64,000 nucleotides of DNA from Alloacidobacterium sp035547425 (GTDB taxonomy: Bacteria; Acidobacteriota; Terriglobia; Terriglobales; Acidobacteriaceae): NCBI GenBank assembly GCA_035547425.1, contig DASZUU010000049.1, positions 1 to 64,000 of the forward strand, given 5' to 3'. The notes beneath the pieces were generated by a model, which saw only the letters and a list, made by a program, of their open reading frames with translations, ran no database searches and was not told the DNA's origin. The position numbers were made by a program, and so were the translations under genes. Shown piece by piece: positions 32,750-42,043 of the stretch. Numbering within the stretch: position 1 is the first letter of the stretch; every line of letters starts with the position of its first letter.

Positions 32750-34999
32750 ATGCGGATTTATTCGTTAAAAAAATGCCTGCCGCTGGCGGCCGGCGTCATG
32801 GCACTCTTGGCGGCAACCGCCGTTCCGGCACAGGCTCAAGGCCGCCATGCAAAAGTCGATATCCAGAATCAACCCTGGATGAACAAAAGCCTCTCACCCG
32901 ACGAGCGCGCCGACCTCGTCCTGAAGCAGATGACGTTCGACGAGAAGATCAACCTTCTGCACGGCAACGGCATGCCGCATACCCCTAATTGGCAGATGCC
33001 GCTCACCTCCCAGGCCAACGGCGGCGCAGGCATGACCGTCGGCCCCACGCGCCTCGGCCTCCCTAACATCTATATGTCCGACGCAGCCTACGGCGTGCGC
33101 AGCAGCGGCGAAAACGGGCGCTACTCCACCGCCCTCCCCTCCAATCTCGGAGCCGCCTCGAGCTGGAATCCCCACGCAGCCTGCAGCTACGGCCAGGTCA
33201 TCGGCAGCGAGCTGCGCGCGCAGGGCTACAATATGACCCTCGGCGGCGGCGTCAACCTAACCCGCGAGCCGCGCAACGGACGTTCCTTCGAGTACATGGG
33301 CGAAGATCCGTTGCTGGCCGGAACCCTGGTAGGCAACCTGATGAAGTGTGAACAGGCCGAGCACGTCATCGGCGACATCAAGCACTACGCCATCAACGAT
33401 CAGGAGACAGGCCGCAACATCGTCAACGCAAAAATCTCTCACCGCGCCATGCAGGAGAGCGATCTCCTCGCCTTCCATATCGGCATCCAGATTGCCGATC
33501 CCGGCGCCGTCATGTGCTCCTATAACCGCATCAATGACGATTACGCCTGCGAGAACAAGTACACCCTCACTACAGTTCTCAAAGACCAGTGGAAATTCCC
33601 CGGCTTTGTTGTCTCCGACTGGGGCGGCACGCACAGCACAGAAAAAGCCTCAGCCGCAGGCCTCGACAACGAGCAGCCTATGGCTGATTTCTTCGGCCCC
33701 AAACTGAAAGAAGCTGTCGAAGCGGGCCGCGTCCCGCAATCAGAAATCGACGATCACGCCCGTCGTGTTCTGCGCTCCATGTTTGCCGACGGCCTCGTCG
33801 ACAATCCCATCGAAAAGAGCGTCGTCGATGTTCGCCACGGACTGGAAGTGGCGCAGCACGTGGAAGAGCAGAGCATCGTCCTGTTAAAGAACGATAAGGA
33901 CATCCTGCCTCTGAACACGGCAAAGGTGCATAGCATCGCCATCATCGGCGGCCATGCCGACGTAGGCATGCTCTCCGGCGGCGGCTCCGCCCAGGTCGAT
34001 CCTCCGGGCGGCAACGCCATCATGCCTCCGGGCCAGGGCGCAACCCATTGGCAGGAGCATATCTGGTTTCCCACTTCGCCCCTGAAAGCATTGCGCGAGA
34101 AACTGCCCGGCGACAAAATCGAATACAGCGACGGGCAGGACCTCGATGCCGCCGCGTCCTTGGCGAAAAATTCCGATGTAGCCATCGTCTTCGCATATCA
34201 GTGGATATCCGAGGGTATGGACCTTCCATCACTTACGCTGCCTGATAATCAGGACGCGCTGATTGAAAAAGTAGCAGCCGCCAATCCGCGCACCATCGTG
34301 GTACTCGAAACAGGTACAGCAGCCCTGATGCCCTGGCTCGACAAGGTAAGCGGAGTCGTCGAAGCCTGGTACGCCGGCAGCAGCGGCCACATTGCTCTGG
34401 CCAATATTCTCACTGGCGAAGTCAATCCTTCGGGCAAACTGGCCATGACCTTCCCCAGGAGTGAAGCGGATTTGCCGCGTCCCACCATTGCGCCTTTAAC
34501 CGCGGAAGACAGGGGACAGGGAACCGGCGCCGTCAACGGACGCACGCATACCGAATCGACATACAGTGTCAGCTACGACGAAGGCGCGAAGGTCGGCTAC
34601 AAGTGGTATGAAGCCGAGCACAAGCAGCCGCTCTTCCCCTTCGGCTTTGGGCTCTCCTATACCACCTACTCCTACTCTGATCTGAAAATCGATAGCGAAC
34701 AGAAGACAGTCACCTTCAAGGTAAAGAACACCGGCAAAAGAGCTGGAGCAGAAATCACCCAGGTCTATGCCACCCTCCCCGAGAAATCCGGCGAGTCGTT
34801 CAAGCGCCTCGTTGGCTGGCAGCGCGTCGAATTATCACCCGGCGAATCGAAGACCGTTTCCATCACCATCAACCCGCAGGTGATCTCCATCTTCGACGAG
34901 CAGAACGAAAGCTGGCAGCTTCTTCCCGGCGAGTACAAGATCGAAGCTGGCCCTTCGTCCGCAACTACGCCGCTGAAAGGCACGCTCGATATCAAGTAA
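32750..34999 (+). CDS. GH3 beta-glucosidase, secreted
   Basis: 749 residues with a signal peptide (LPLAAGVMALLAATAVPAQAQ). The N-terminal barrel contains the nucleophile D290 in FVVSDWGGTHS. KHYAINDQETGR is the conserved KH loop. The alpha/beta sandwich and a C-terminal fibronectin III-like domain (PFGFGLSYTTYSY, then AGAEITQVY) complete the family's three-domain plan. It hydrolyses terminal beta-linked glucose or related sugars. GAGGGAG lies 5-6 bases before the ATG, and a terminator follows the stop. Confidence 0.95.
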   Translation: MRIYSLKKCLPLAAGVMALLAATAVPAQAQGRHAKVDIQNQPWMNKSLSPDERADLVLKQMTFDEKINLLHGNGMPHTPNWQMPLTSQANGGAGMTVGPTRLGLPNIYMSDAAYGVRSSGENGRYSTALPSNLGAASSWNPHAACSYGQVIGSELRAQGYNMTLGGGVNLTREPRNGRSFEYMGEDPLLAGTLVGNLMKCEQAEHVIGDIKHYAINDQETGRNIVNAKISHRAMQESDLLAFHIGIQIADPGAVMCSYNRINDDYACENKYTLTTVLKDQWKFPGFVVSDWGGTHSTEKASAAGLDNEQPMADFFGPKLKEAVEAGRVPQSEIDDHARRVLRSMFADGLVDNPIEKSVVDVRHGLEVAQHVEEQSIVLLKNDKDILPLNTAKVHSIAIIGGHADVGMLSGGGSAQVDPPGGNAIMPPGQGATHWQEHIWFPTSPLKALREKLPGDKIEYSDGQDLDAAASLAKNSDVAIVFAYQWISEGMDLPSLTLPDNQDALIEKVAAANPRTIVVLETGTAALMPWLDKVSGVVEAWYAGSSGHIALANILTGEVNPSGKLAMTFPRSEADLPRPTIAPLTAEDRGQGTGAVNGRTHTESTYSVSYDEGAKVGYKWYEAEHKQPLFPFGFGLSYTTYSYSDLKIDSEQKTVTFKVKNTGKRAGAEITQVYATLPEKSGESFKRLVGWQRVELSPGESKTVSITINPQVISIFDEQNESWQLLPGEYKIEAGPSSATTPLKGTLDIK

Positions 35000-35022
35000 A
35001 AGCTCTCTCATGCTCCACTCCT

Positions 35023-35056
35023 GCCCGTCAGCAAACCGCTGACGGGCTTTTTTCCT
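35023..35056 (+). terminator. terminator of the GH3 gene
   Basis: 10-bp stem GCCCGTCAGC / GCTGACGGGC (35023-35032 with 35038-35047) followed by TTTTTT. Confidence 0.85.
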
Positions 35057-35099
35057 GTACGGGCAAAGCACTATCAGCGAATCAAGTATCCTGACCACG

Positions 35100-36206
35100 A
35101 TGAAAGTTCTCGTCCTACTCCTCGCCCTCACCCTCACCGCGCAAGCGCAGACAGAAAAATCCGGCCCATGGGAGATGCAGCAGAGCGGCACCACCGCCAG
35201 CCTGCGCGGCATCCATTCCGTAGGCGAAGGCGTCGTCTGGGCCAGCGGAACCGAAGGCACCGTTCTCCGCACCGAGGACAGCGGTTACATGTGGCAAAGC
35301 TGTGCCATGCCGCCCGGAGCCGAAAAGCTCGACTTCCGCGGCATCTGGGCCTGGGACGCCGACACCGCCATCGTCATGTCCAGCGGCCCCGGCGACCAGT
35401 CCCGCCTCTACAAAACAACCGACGGCTGCTCCCACTGGACCCTTCTCAAAACCAATGTCGACAAGGACGGCTTCTGGGATGCCATCGCTTTTTCCGATCG
35501 TAAGAATGGCTACCTGCTCGGCGATCCCGTGAACGGAAAATTTGTCCTGTTGCGAACCGCCGATGGCGGCACAAATTGGGCTCCCGTCGATACATCAGAC
35601 TTGGAAACGAAAGGGCAGAAACTGGGAGCCTTCGCCGCCAGCAATTCGTCGCTGACTCTCATCGGCCCCGTGCTCGGTCCGATTACCGTTCCCTGGATTG
35701 CCGCCGGCGGCATAGATGGCCCGCTACTGCTGATGGGTGGCATTGAGTGCGGAATGGAGATGGCGCACCGCGATCCCAACGCCTGCCTGAAGTACTACGA
35801 TTTCTCCCGCAGTAAGCCGCCCATAGCCGGAGGCAAAGAGTCGGCAGGAATATTCTCGGTTTCTGTCCCCGCAACAGAAAATCAGGGCATCCATCATGCT
35901 GTAGCCGTCGGCGGCGACTACACCAAGCCCAACGAATCCACCGGAACCGCCGCCTGGACTACCGACGGAGGCGCGCACTGGACAGCCGCGACAAAGCCGC
36001 CCCACGGCTACCGCTCGACCGTAGCCTGGGACTCCGAAGCCAAGGCATGGATTGCCGCTGGAACCAACGGCTCCGACATCAGCTACGATGGTGGCAAAAC
36101 CTGGCAACCGCTCGACAATGGCAGCTGGAACGCCCTCAGCCTGCCCTGGATCGTTGGTCCCAGAGGAAGAATCGCCAAGCTCGGCGCACTGCCCACGCAC
36201 CAATGA
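35100..36206 (+). CDS. secreted YCF48/sialidase-like beta-propeller protein
   Basis: 368 residues with a short signal peptide (KVLVLLLALTLTAQAQ). Asp-box-like repeats (e.g. 'TDGGAHWTAATKPPHGYRSTVAW', 'SYDGGKTWQPL', 'TADGGTNWAPV', 'TDGCSHWTLL') recur and build a propeller of the HCF136/YCF48 or BNR type. No sialidase catalytic set is seen, so a binding or assembly role is likelier than hydrolysis. It stands between the GH3 unit and the pilus operon. Confidence 0.8.
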   Translation: MKVLVLLLALTLTAQAQTEKSGPWEMQQSGTTASLRGIHSVGEGVVWASGTEGTVLRTEDSGYMWQSCAMPPGAEKLDFRGIWAWDADTAIVMSSGPGDQSRLYKTTDGCSHWTLLKTNVDKDGFWDAIAFSDRKNGYLLGDPVNGKFVLLRTADGGTNWAPVDTSDLETKGQKLGAFAASNSSLTLIGPVLGPITVPWIAAGGIDGPLLLMGGIECGMEMAHRDPNACLKYYDFSRSKPPIAGGKESAGIFSVSVPATENQGIHHAVAVGGDYTKPNESTGTAAWTTDGGAHWTAATKPPHGYRSTVAWDSEAKAWIAAGTNGSDISYDGGKTWQPLDNGSWNALSLPWIVGPRGRIAKLGALPTHQ

Positions 36207-36233
36207 TTTTGTTGTCAACTCTGTACACTCTCC

Positions 36234-36265
36234 GGTGCCCATCCTGAACGAAGAGAAGGGTGGGA
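36234..36265. repeat. GGTGCCC-type intergenic repeat
   Basis: GGTGCCCATCCTGAACGAAG...AAGGGTGGGA. Same repeat type as 28893-28940, between the propeller gene and the pilus operon. Confidence 0.55.
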
Positions 36266-36372
36266 GAACACAAGGGTAGAGCACCGGACTTTCGCCCCCG
36301 CTCTCAACCCGCCGGAATGAGCGCAGAACCCACGCGCTGCGTCTTTATTTGCAGTACATAAAAATAGGACAT

Positions 36373-36408
36373 CGCGGGTCGGGTTTTCGGGGGATTTCCC
36401 GGCCCGCG
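36373..36408 (+). other. stem-loop in the leader of the pilus operon
   Basis: CGCGGGTCGGG / CCCGGCCCGCG (36373-36383 with 36398-36408) pairs with one G-T exception. It ends about 20 bases before the pilC start. It is not followed by a T-run, so it is a leader structure rather than a terminator. Confidence 0.4.
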
Positions 36409-36428
36409 AACTGGTATTGTGGAAAAGA

Positions 36429-37625
36429 ATGGCAGAGTTCGTCATCAAGCTGGCCGATGAGCGCGGGCGCGTGCAGGAGCAGATTCAATCCGCCGCCTCG
36501 GCCGAAGAGTTGCGCCAGCGCTTTTCCCAGGCCGGATACTACGTCTATTCGGTCAAGCCCCGCGGCCTCTCCGGTGGCCGAAAAAAGGCAAATTTAGAGA
36601 CATTTTTGATCTTTAACCAGCAGTTTTTGACGCTGATTCGAGCCGGTTTGCCCATTCTCGGCTCGCTCGAAATGCTGGCCAAAAACCAGAAAAACCCTGC
36701 ATTTTCAGCACAATTGCAGAATGTCGCCGCCCGCGTGCGTACCGGCGAATCCATTTCCAGCGCCTTTGAAGCGCAGGGCGGCTTCCCACTGATTTATACG
36801 ACGACCCTGCTCGCCGGTGAGCGCAGCGGCAATCTCGAAGAAGTTCTGGGTAGATACCTTTCTTTTCAACGAGTTTCGCTGACCTTCCGCAAGAAGTTGC
36901 AGGCCTCGCTGGTCTATCCGGCACTCCTGATTACGCTGGTCTTCGGGCTTTTTATCTTCCTGATCACCTTTGTCGTGCCTCGATTTGCGCTGCTCTACGA
37001 TCAAATCGGCACCAAACTGCCATCCATTACCCTGTTTTTGCTCGCTTTAGGCAATGGCGCGCAGCATTACATTCTGTACATCCTCCCCGGCCTCGCGCTG
37101 CTCGGCTACCTGCTCTATCGCTGGAGCAAGACCGACTCCGGCTCCGATCGAATTGACGGCATCCGCATCAAGCTGCCCATCTTCGGCAATATCTGGCTCA
37201 AATACCAGGTAGCGCTCTTCTCGCGCACCCTCTCAACCCTGCTTTCCGGCGGCCTACCCCTGGTCCCCTCACTCGAAACAGCAGCCCGTTCCATCGCCAG
37301 CAAACGCATCGCCAAGGCGGTATTCTCATCGGTAGGCAGCGTGCGGGAGGGCAAGAGCCTCGCTAAAAGTCTGATCGGCACCAGGGTTTTCCCTGAGCTT
37401 TCGACCGAGATGATCGAAGTGGGAGAATCGACCGGCGCCTTGCCGCAGATGCTGAATTCGGTAGCGGAATTTTTCGAGGAAGACGTGCAGACAGCGCTCA
37501 CAGCATCGCTCGCGCTGATCGAGCCTGCAATTCTGATCGTGATGGGCGTAGTGGTAGTGATCATCCTCATCGCGCTCTATCTACCCATTTTCTCGCTTAG
37601 CCAGGCAGGGACCTTCCAGCGGTAA
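36429..37625 (+). CDS. pilC: type IV pilus/type II secretion inner-membrane platform protein
   Basis: 398 residues with three transmembrane segments and two GspF domains. The first domain starts FLIFNQQFLTLIRAGLPI and the second ALFSRTLSTLLSGGLPLV. The signatures ALTASLALIEPAILIVMGVVVVIILIALYLPIF at the C-terminus and FEEDVQTAL are typical. The platform links the pilus ATPase to the pilin helix in the inner membrane. ATG 36429 is preferred over an upstream frame. First gene of the seven-gene block. Confidence 0.95.
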   Translation: MAEFVIKLADERGRVQEQIQSAASAEELRQRFSQAGYYVYSVKPRGLSGGRKKANLETFLIFNQQFLTLIRAGLPILGSLEMLAKNQKNPAFSAQLQNVAARVRTGESISSAFEAQGGFPLIYTTTLLAGERSGNLEEVLGRYLSFQRVSLTFRKKLQASLVYPALLITLVFGLFIFLITFVVPRFALLYDQIGTKLPSITLFLLALGNGAQHYILYILPGLALLGYLLYRWSKTDSGSDRIDGIRIKLPIFGNIWLKYQVALFSRTLSTLLSGGLPLVPSLETAARSIASKRIAKAVFSSVGSVREGKSLAKSLIGTRVFPELSTEMIEVGESTGALPQMLNSVAEFFEEDVQTALTASLALIEPAILIVMGVVVVIILIALYLPIFSLSQAGTFQR

Positions 37626-37634
37626 AGGATTTTT

Positions 37635-39260
37635 ATGGCACACGCACCAGCATTCATTCCAGTGGAACAGGACGAAAGAGCGCACGCCGAAAGGCTGGCG
37701 GCGCGCTATCGCTGCGAATTCGTCGATCTCAAAAACTTCCGCATCCAGCACGACCTTTTCCGCACCGTGCCCGTGGACATGATGTTCCGCTACAACTTTG
37801 TGCCGTTGGAGCAGCAGGAAGACCGGCTCGTGATCGCGGTGAGCGACCCCAGCCGCCTCATGGTGCTGGACGAAATTTCGAGCCTGCTGGGGCAGCGCAT
37901 CTCCGCGCGCGTAGCCACGCTTTCGCAGATCACCGACCTGCTCAAGAAAACAGAGCAGTCGCAGCGCGTTCTCGATGAAGCGTCCGAGGGCTTAACCTTC
38001 GACGTTCTTACCGGCGAAGACAACGCCGAAGAAAACATCTCGATCGAGAAGCTGACGTCGGAAGAAGACATCAGCCCGATCATCCGGCTCGTCGATACCA
38101 CTATCTTTACCGCGCTCGAACGCCGCGCGTCCGATATCCACATCGAGACCTATGACGACTCGGTGCTGGTGAAGTACCGTATCGACGGCGTATTGCAGCA
38201 GGCGATGGCTCCCATTGCGCGCGAGCACCACTCTACTATCCTTTCGCGTATCAAGGTCATGAGCGAACTGGACATCGCCGAGCGCCGCGTGCCGCAGGAC
38301 GGTCGTTTCCGCGTGCGCTATAAGGGCCGCTTGATCGACTTCCGTGTATCCGTGATGCCGACCGTGCATGGTGAAAACGCTGTGCTGCGCGTGCTCGATA
38401 AGGAGTCGATGAGTGAGAAGTTCCGCAAGCTCACGCTCGATGTTGTCGGTTTTGCCGATGAAGATCTGCGCCGCTTTCGCCGCTATATTCGCGAGCCCTA
38501 CGGCATGGTGCTGGTCACCGGGCCTACCGGTTCCGGTAAAACCACGACTCTCTACGCGGCCCTGAACGAAATCAAGAGCGACGAAGACAAAATCATCACC
38601 ATTGAAGACCCGGTCGAATACCAGATTCGCGGCATCACGCAGATTCCTGTAAACGAGAAAAAAGGCCTGACCTTTGCCCGCGGACTGCGTTCGATCTTGC
38701 GTCATGATCCCGACAAGATTCTGGTCGGTGAAATCCGCGATCAGGAGACGGCGCAAATCGCCATCAACTCCGCGCTGACCGGGCACCTTGTATTTACAAC
38801 CGTCCACGCCAACAACGTCTTTGACGTGCTGGGACGCTTCCTGAACATGGGCGTCGAGCCGTATAACTTTATCTCGGCCTTGAACTGCATCCTGGCGCAG
38901 CGGCTGGTGCGTACCATCTGCGAGTACTGCATCCATTCCGTCAAGCACGACGACGAAACGCTGCTTACCAGCGGGCTTGATTTGGCCGAGTGGCGCAACT
39001 TCGACTTTAAAGAAGGCGCGGGCTGCATCGAATGCGGCGGCACCGGATATCGCGGGCGAACAGCGATCCATGAATTGCTGGATTTGACCGACCCCATCCG
39101 CGAGATGATTCTGGATAAGAAGCCCAGCTCGGAAGTACGCAAGCTGGCAGCGAAGGAAGGCATGCAGTTCCTGCGCGAATCGGCTTTGGACCGCGTGCGT
39201 CGCGGGTTGACGACGCTCAAAGAAATTAACAAGGTTACATTTATTGAGGCGACTCGCTAG
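37635..39260 (+). CDS. pilB: type IV pilus/type II secretion assembly ATPase
   Basis: 541-residue GspE/PilB-family ATPase. The N-terminal MshE-like domain is followed by the catalytic domain. Walker A GPTGSGKT is at 296-303, the Asp box is ITIEDPVEYQ, Walker B is DPDKILVGEIRD, and the His box is FTTVHANN. A C-terminal zinc-binding element is built from CEYC and CIECGGTGYRGR. It powers pilin polymerisation from the cytoplasm. It follows pilC by 9 bases with AAAGG upstream. Confidence 0.96.
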   Translation: MAHAPAFIPVEQDERAHAERLAARYRCEFVDLKNFRIQHDLFRTVPVDMMFRYNFVPLEQQEDRLVIAVSDPSRLMVLDEISSLLGQRISARVATLSQITDLLKKTEQSQRVLDEASEGLTFDVLTGEDNAEENISIEKLTSEEDISPIIRLVDTTIFTALERRASDIHIETYDDSVLVKYRIDGVLQQAMAPIAREHHSTILSRIKVMSELDIAERRVPQDGRFRVRYKGRLIDFRVSVMPTVHGENAVLRVLDKESMSEKFRKLTLDVVGFADEDLRRFRRYIREPYGMVLVTGPTGSGKTTTLYAALNEIKSDEDKIITIEDPVEYQIRGITQIPVNEKKGLTFARGLRSILRHDPDKILVGEIRDQETAQIAINSALTGHLVFTTVHANNVFDVLGRFLNMGVEPYNFISALNCILAQRLVRTICEYCIHSVKHDDETLLTSGLDLAEWRNFDFKEGAGCIECGGTGYRGRTAIHELLDLTDPIREMILDKKPSSEVRKLAAKEGMQFLRESALDRVRRGLTTLKEINKVTFIEATR

Positions 39261-40138
39261 TGGCATTTGAATTTTTATTGCCGAATACGCATCTCCGTCC
39301 CCGGCTGGCATGCGAGATTACAACCGACGGCGTGGTTGCTGCTCGAGGGAATGATCCACAGCCGGTAACGTCGTTCGCTGCGTTTCCTGCCGGCGTGCTG
39401 GCCGCGGGATTGAAGACGCCGAACTTTGTGGATCGCGCAGTGGTTGTTGCGGCTCTCAAGCAGGCGCTCGACGGTGTAGAGGGGCGCGACAAGCGGCTAA
39501 CGCTCGTCGTTCCCGATGCGGCTGCGCGCGTACTGTTATTGGATTTCGATACATTGCCGGCAAAGCCGAGTGAGGCTCTGCCTGTGGTGCGCTTCCGCCT
39601 GCGCAAGCTGGTGCCTTTTGAAATTGACGATGCCGCCATCAGTTATCAGGTGATGCAGCAAACGGCAGACGAAGCGCGTGTGATGGTGACGGCTATGCCG
39701 CACAACGTTCTGGTGGAATATGAAGAGGTGGTGCGCGCAGCCGGATATGAGCCCGGCGTGGTACTGCCCAGTACGCTGGCGTCGCTCGCAATGCTTGCAC
39801 AAGCTGAGCCGGCTCTGCTGGTGAGCTGTAACGGCGGCTCCGTAACAACGGCGATTACCCGCGGAGAAGAGCTGCTGCTGCATCGCAGCCTTGAATTGCC
39901 TGTCGATGTCTCGTTGCATGACGAGGAGCTGCGCCACGCTGTTTCCGTATCGATTGCTTATTTTGAAGACACACTCTCGTCCCTTCCCGATGCGGTGTTT
40001 TATGCCGGGCCGGGCGGCGCGCCGGAGCTTTCACGTGTGCTGGAGCTGGAACAGTTTCGCATTCGTGATCTGGCGCCGTCCGCCAATGGAGTGCCGGAAG
40101 GACTGATGGCCGGAGTGTCAGGAGCGCTCGCAAGCTAA
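39260..40138 (+). CDS. pilM: PilM-like actin-fold protein
   Basis: 292 residues. It begins with a GTG that overlaps the pilB stop by one base. FRLRKLVPFEIDDAAISYQVMQ and VYEEVVRAAGYEPGVV-like segments match the PilM/GspL actin-like fold. The conserved N-terminal phosphate loop is weak, so it is a divergent member. PilM binds the N-terminus of PilN in the cytoplasm. The position right before the pilN-pilO pair supports the call. Confidence 0.82.
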   Translation: MAFEFLLPNTHLRPRLACEITTDGVVAARGNDPQPVTSFAAFPAGVLAAGLKTPNFVDRAVVVAALKQALDGVEGRDKRLTLVVPDAAARVLLLDFDTLPAKPSEALPVVRFRLRKLVPFEIDDAAISYQVMQQTADEARVMVTAMPHNVLVEYEEVVRAAGYEPGVVLPSTLASLAMLAQAEPALLVSCNGGSVTTAITRGEELLLHRSLELPVDVSLHDEELRHAVSVSIAYFEDTLSSLPDAVFYAGPGGAPELSRVLELEQFRIRDLAPSANGVPEGLMAGVSGALAS

Positions 40139-40797
40139 TGCGCATTACCGTCAATCTCGCTACGAAGCCGTTTATCGAGCTGCGGCCTGTCTATAAGCGC
40201 CTGCGCATATGGATGCTGCTCCTTCTCTTGCTGGCGATTCCGCTATGGTTTCTCGCGCATATCGAGTTAAAGAAGGCAGCCGCAGCCACATCCAAGGTGC
40301 GCAGCATGCAGGCCAGCGTGAGCCAGATGCAGCGCCAGCAGCAGAGCTATCAGGCGCTGATGCGGCAGCCGCAAAACGCTGCTGTCCTGATGCAGTCGGA
40401 TTTCCTGAATGATCTTTTCCGCCGCAAGGCATTTTCATGGACGGCCACGATGACCGATCTCGAAACGGTTTTGCCCGGCGGCGTGCAGGTGCAGAGCATC
40501 GATCCGCAGGTTTCGCCTGATGGGCATGTGACCATCCGCATGCGTGTGACCGGCGCGCGCGAACGCGCTATCGACCTGGTGAAAAATCTCGAGGGCTCGA
40601 AACACTTTGCTTCGCCGCGGCTCTCAAACGAGGCATTGGCAACAGCAAACAACGGTAATGGCCAGGCGATGCCGGTCAATGCGTCAAGCGATGTCAACTT
40701 CGATATCCTCGCCGATTATCGTCCTACGCCTCTCGCTGTGGAACAGAAGCAGCCGGATCAAAAAGCAAAACAGCAGTCGAAGCGAGGCGCGCAATGA
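40138..40797 (+). CDS. pilN: PilN-like inner-membrane protein
   Basis: 219 residues. The short N-terminus MRITVNLATKPFIELRPVYKR resembles the PilM-binding peptide of PilN (INLLP-like). A single transmembrane helix (IWMLLLLLLAIPLWFLAHI) is followed by a coiled coil and a small ferredoxin-like domain (LETVLPGGVQVQSIDPQ). It starts on the last base of the pilM stop. It forms the alignment complex with PilO. Confidence 0.83.
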   Translation: MRITVNLATKPFIELRPVYKRLRIWMLLLLLLAIPLWFLAHIELKKAAAATSKVRSMQASVSQMQRQQQSYQALMRQPQNAAVLMQSDFLNDLFRRKAFSWTATMTDLETVLPGGVQVQSIDPQVSPDGHVTIRMRVTGARERAIDLVKNLEGSKHFASPRLSNEALATANNGNGQAMPVNASSDVNFDILADYRPTPLAVEQKQPDQKAKQQSKRGAQ

Positions 40798-41423
40798 ACA
40801 ATCTGCGCAAGCTGCTTACCTTGCTGAATCTGCATATAGCAGGCGTTCTGGTTCTGCTTGGATTGAACTTGTTTCTGCTCACGCGGCTCTTTTTTGCGTG
40901 GCACGCAGCCAGCTCTGACCAGACAGCCGATTACGAAGCCGGTCGCGTGACCTACGTTCAATTGCAAACGCAGATGTCGCATCTGCAGGGCCTGCCGGAA
41001 AAGGTGGAGCAGGCGCGCAAGGATGCGGATAAGTTCTACGACAAGCGCATCGCGCCCAACTACTCAACCATGGCCGGAGAGCTCGGCTCGCTGACCGGCA
41101 AGAATAACGTGCGCTTAACGCGCGCGCAATATACGCCGACTCCTGCAATCAATGGGCTGACGGAAGTGCGCATCGATGCCAGCCTGAGCGGCGAATATAC
41201 CGCTCTCATGCACTTCATCAATGACATCGAGCGCGACAAGAACCATGTGTTCTTCACCATCAACACACTGACACTCAGCGGCCAACAGGGAGGACTGGTC
41301 AATCTGCGCCTGCGCATGACCACATACCTGCGATCGAGCAGCGATCTCCCGACTGCAACGCCAAATCAGAATGCGCCCGCTGCCAGCCAGCAGGCATCTC
41401 TGCAGCCGCAGGAGGTTCGCTGA
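40794..41423 (+). CDS. pilO: PilO-like inner-membrane protein
   Basis: 209 residues. One N-terminal transmembrane helix (LLNLHIAGVLVLLGLNLFLLTRLFF), a coiled coil, then a ferredoxin-like domain (LTEVRIDASLSGEYTALMHFINDIERDKNHVFF). The last segment matches PilO's conserved sheet-helix. It overlaps pilN by 4 bases. Its partners are PilN and the next gene. Confidence 0.82.
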   Translation: MNNLRKLLTLLNLHIAGVLVLLGLNLFLLTRLFFAWHAASSDQTADYEAGRVTYVQLQTQMSHLQGLPEKVEQARKDADKFYDKRIAPNYSTMAGELGSLTGKNNVRLTRAQYTPTPAINGLTEVRIDASLSGEYTALMHFINDIERDKNHVFFTINTLTLSGQQGGLVNLRLRMTTYLRSSSDLPTATPNQNAPAASQQASLQPQEVR

Positions 41424-42037
41424 TGGCATCGCTCAAGATAGGCGCAGAGGATAAGAAGAAAGTCATCATAGCCGGCGTGCTTGGTGTGGTTGTGCTCGGT
41501 CTGCTCGTCAATGTCTTGATGAGCTATTTCGGCGGCAGTTCCACGCCTGCTACGCCGCCACCGCCACCACCAACGGTTGCAAAGCAGACAGCGCCGCCCC
41601 CCGCTGCAACAAGCCGGCACGTTGCCACACGCATTCCCGGCATTGGCGCAAGCCTCGATCCGACCCTGCATCCGGAATGGATGGCCGAAGCGGAGTCCCT
41701 TGAATATTCGGGACGTGGCCGCAATATCTTCTCGCAATCGTCGGCGCCGGTGGAAATTGAAAAAGTGAAGGCGCCCATACGTCCCACGACGCAGGTAGCG
41801 CAAGTCCCGCAGGGGCCTCCGCCTCCTCCACCGATTGACTTGAAGTTTTTCGGCTTCGAGGCGCGCAAGGACGGCACCCGCAGAGCATTCCTTCTGCACG
41901 GCGATGATGTCTTCATCGCGTCAGAGGGAGATATTGTCGATCACCGCTATAAAGTCTTGAAGATTGCGCCATTCTCGATTCAGGTAGAAGATCTGCCTTA
42001 TAAGAACGCGCAACCGCTGCCGCTGACGCAGAACTGA
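41423..42037 (+). CDS. PilP/GspC-like periplasmic linker protein
   Basis: 204 residues with one N-terminal transmembrane helix (KVIIAGVLGVVVLGLLVNVLM), a Pro-rich linker (TPPPPPPTVAKQTAPPPAA) and a small beta domain. The segment PPIDLKFFGFEARKDGTRRAFLLHGDDVFIASEGDIVDHRYKVLKIAPFSIQVEDL matches the HR/PilP domain that docks onto a secretin. It starts on the last base of the pilO stop. No secretin gene follows in the window. Confidence 0.78.
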   Translation: MASLKIGAEDKKKVIIAGVLGVVVLGLLVNVLMSYFGGSSTPATPPPPPPTVAKQTAPPPAATSRHVATRIPGIGASLDPTLHPEWMAEAESLEYSGRGRNIFSQSSAPVEIEKVKAPIRPTTQVAQVPQGPPPPPPIDLKFFGFEARKDGTRRAFLLHGDDVFIASEGDIVDHRYKVLKIAPFSIQVEDLPYKNAQPLPLTQN

Positions 42038-42043
42038 GTTTTC

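Noticed and set aside
37992..39311. 439-residue open frame antisense to pilB
   Set aside because: The opposite strand has Walker A, Walker B and His-box motifs in a continuous ATPase frame; the antisense frame has no family features.
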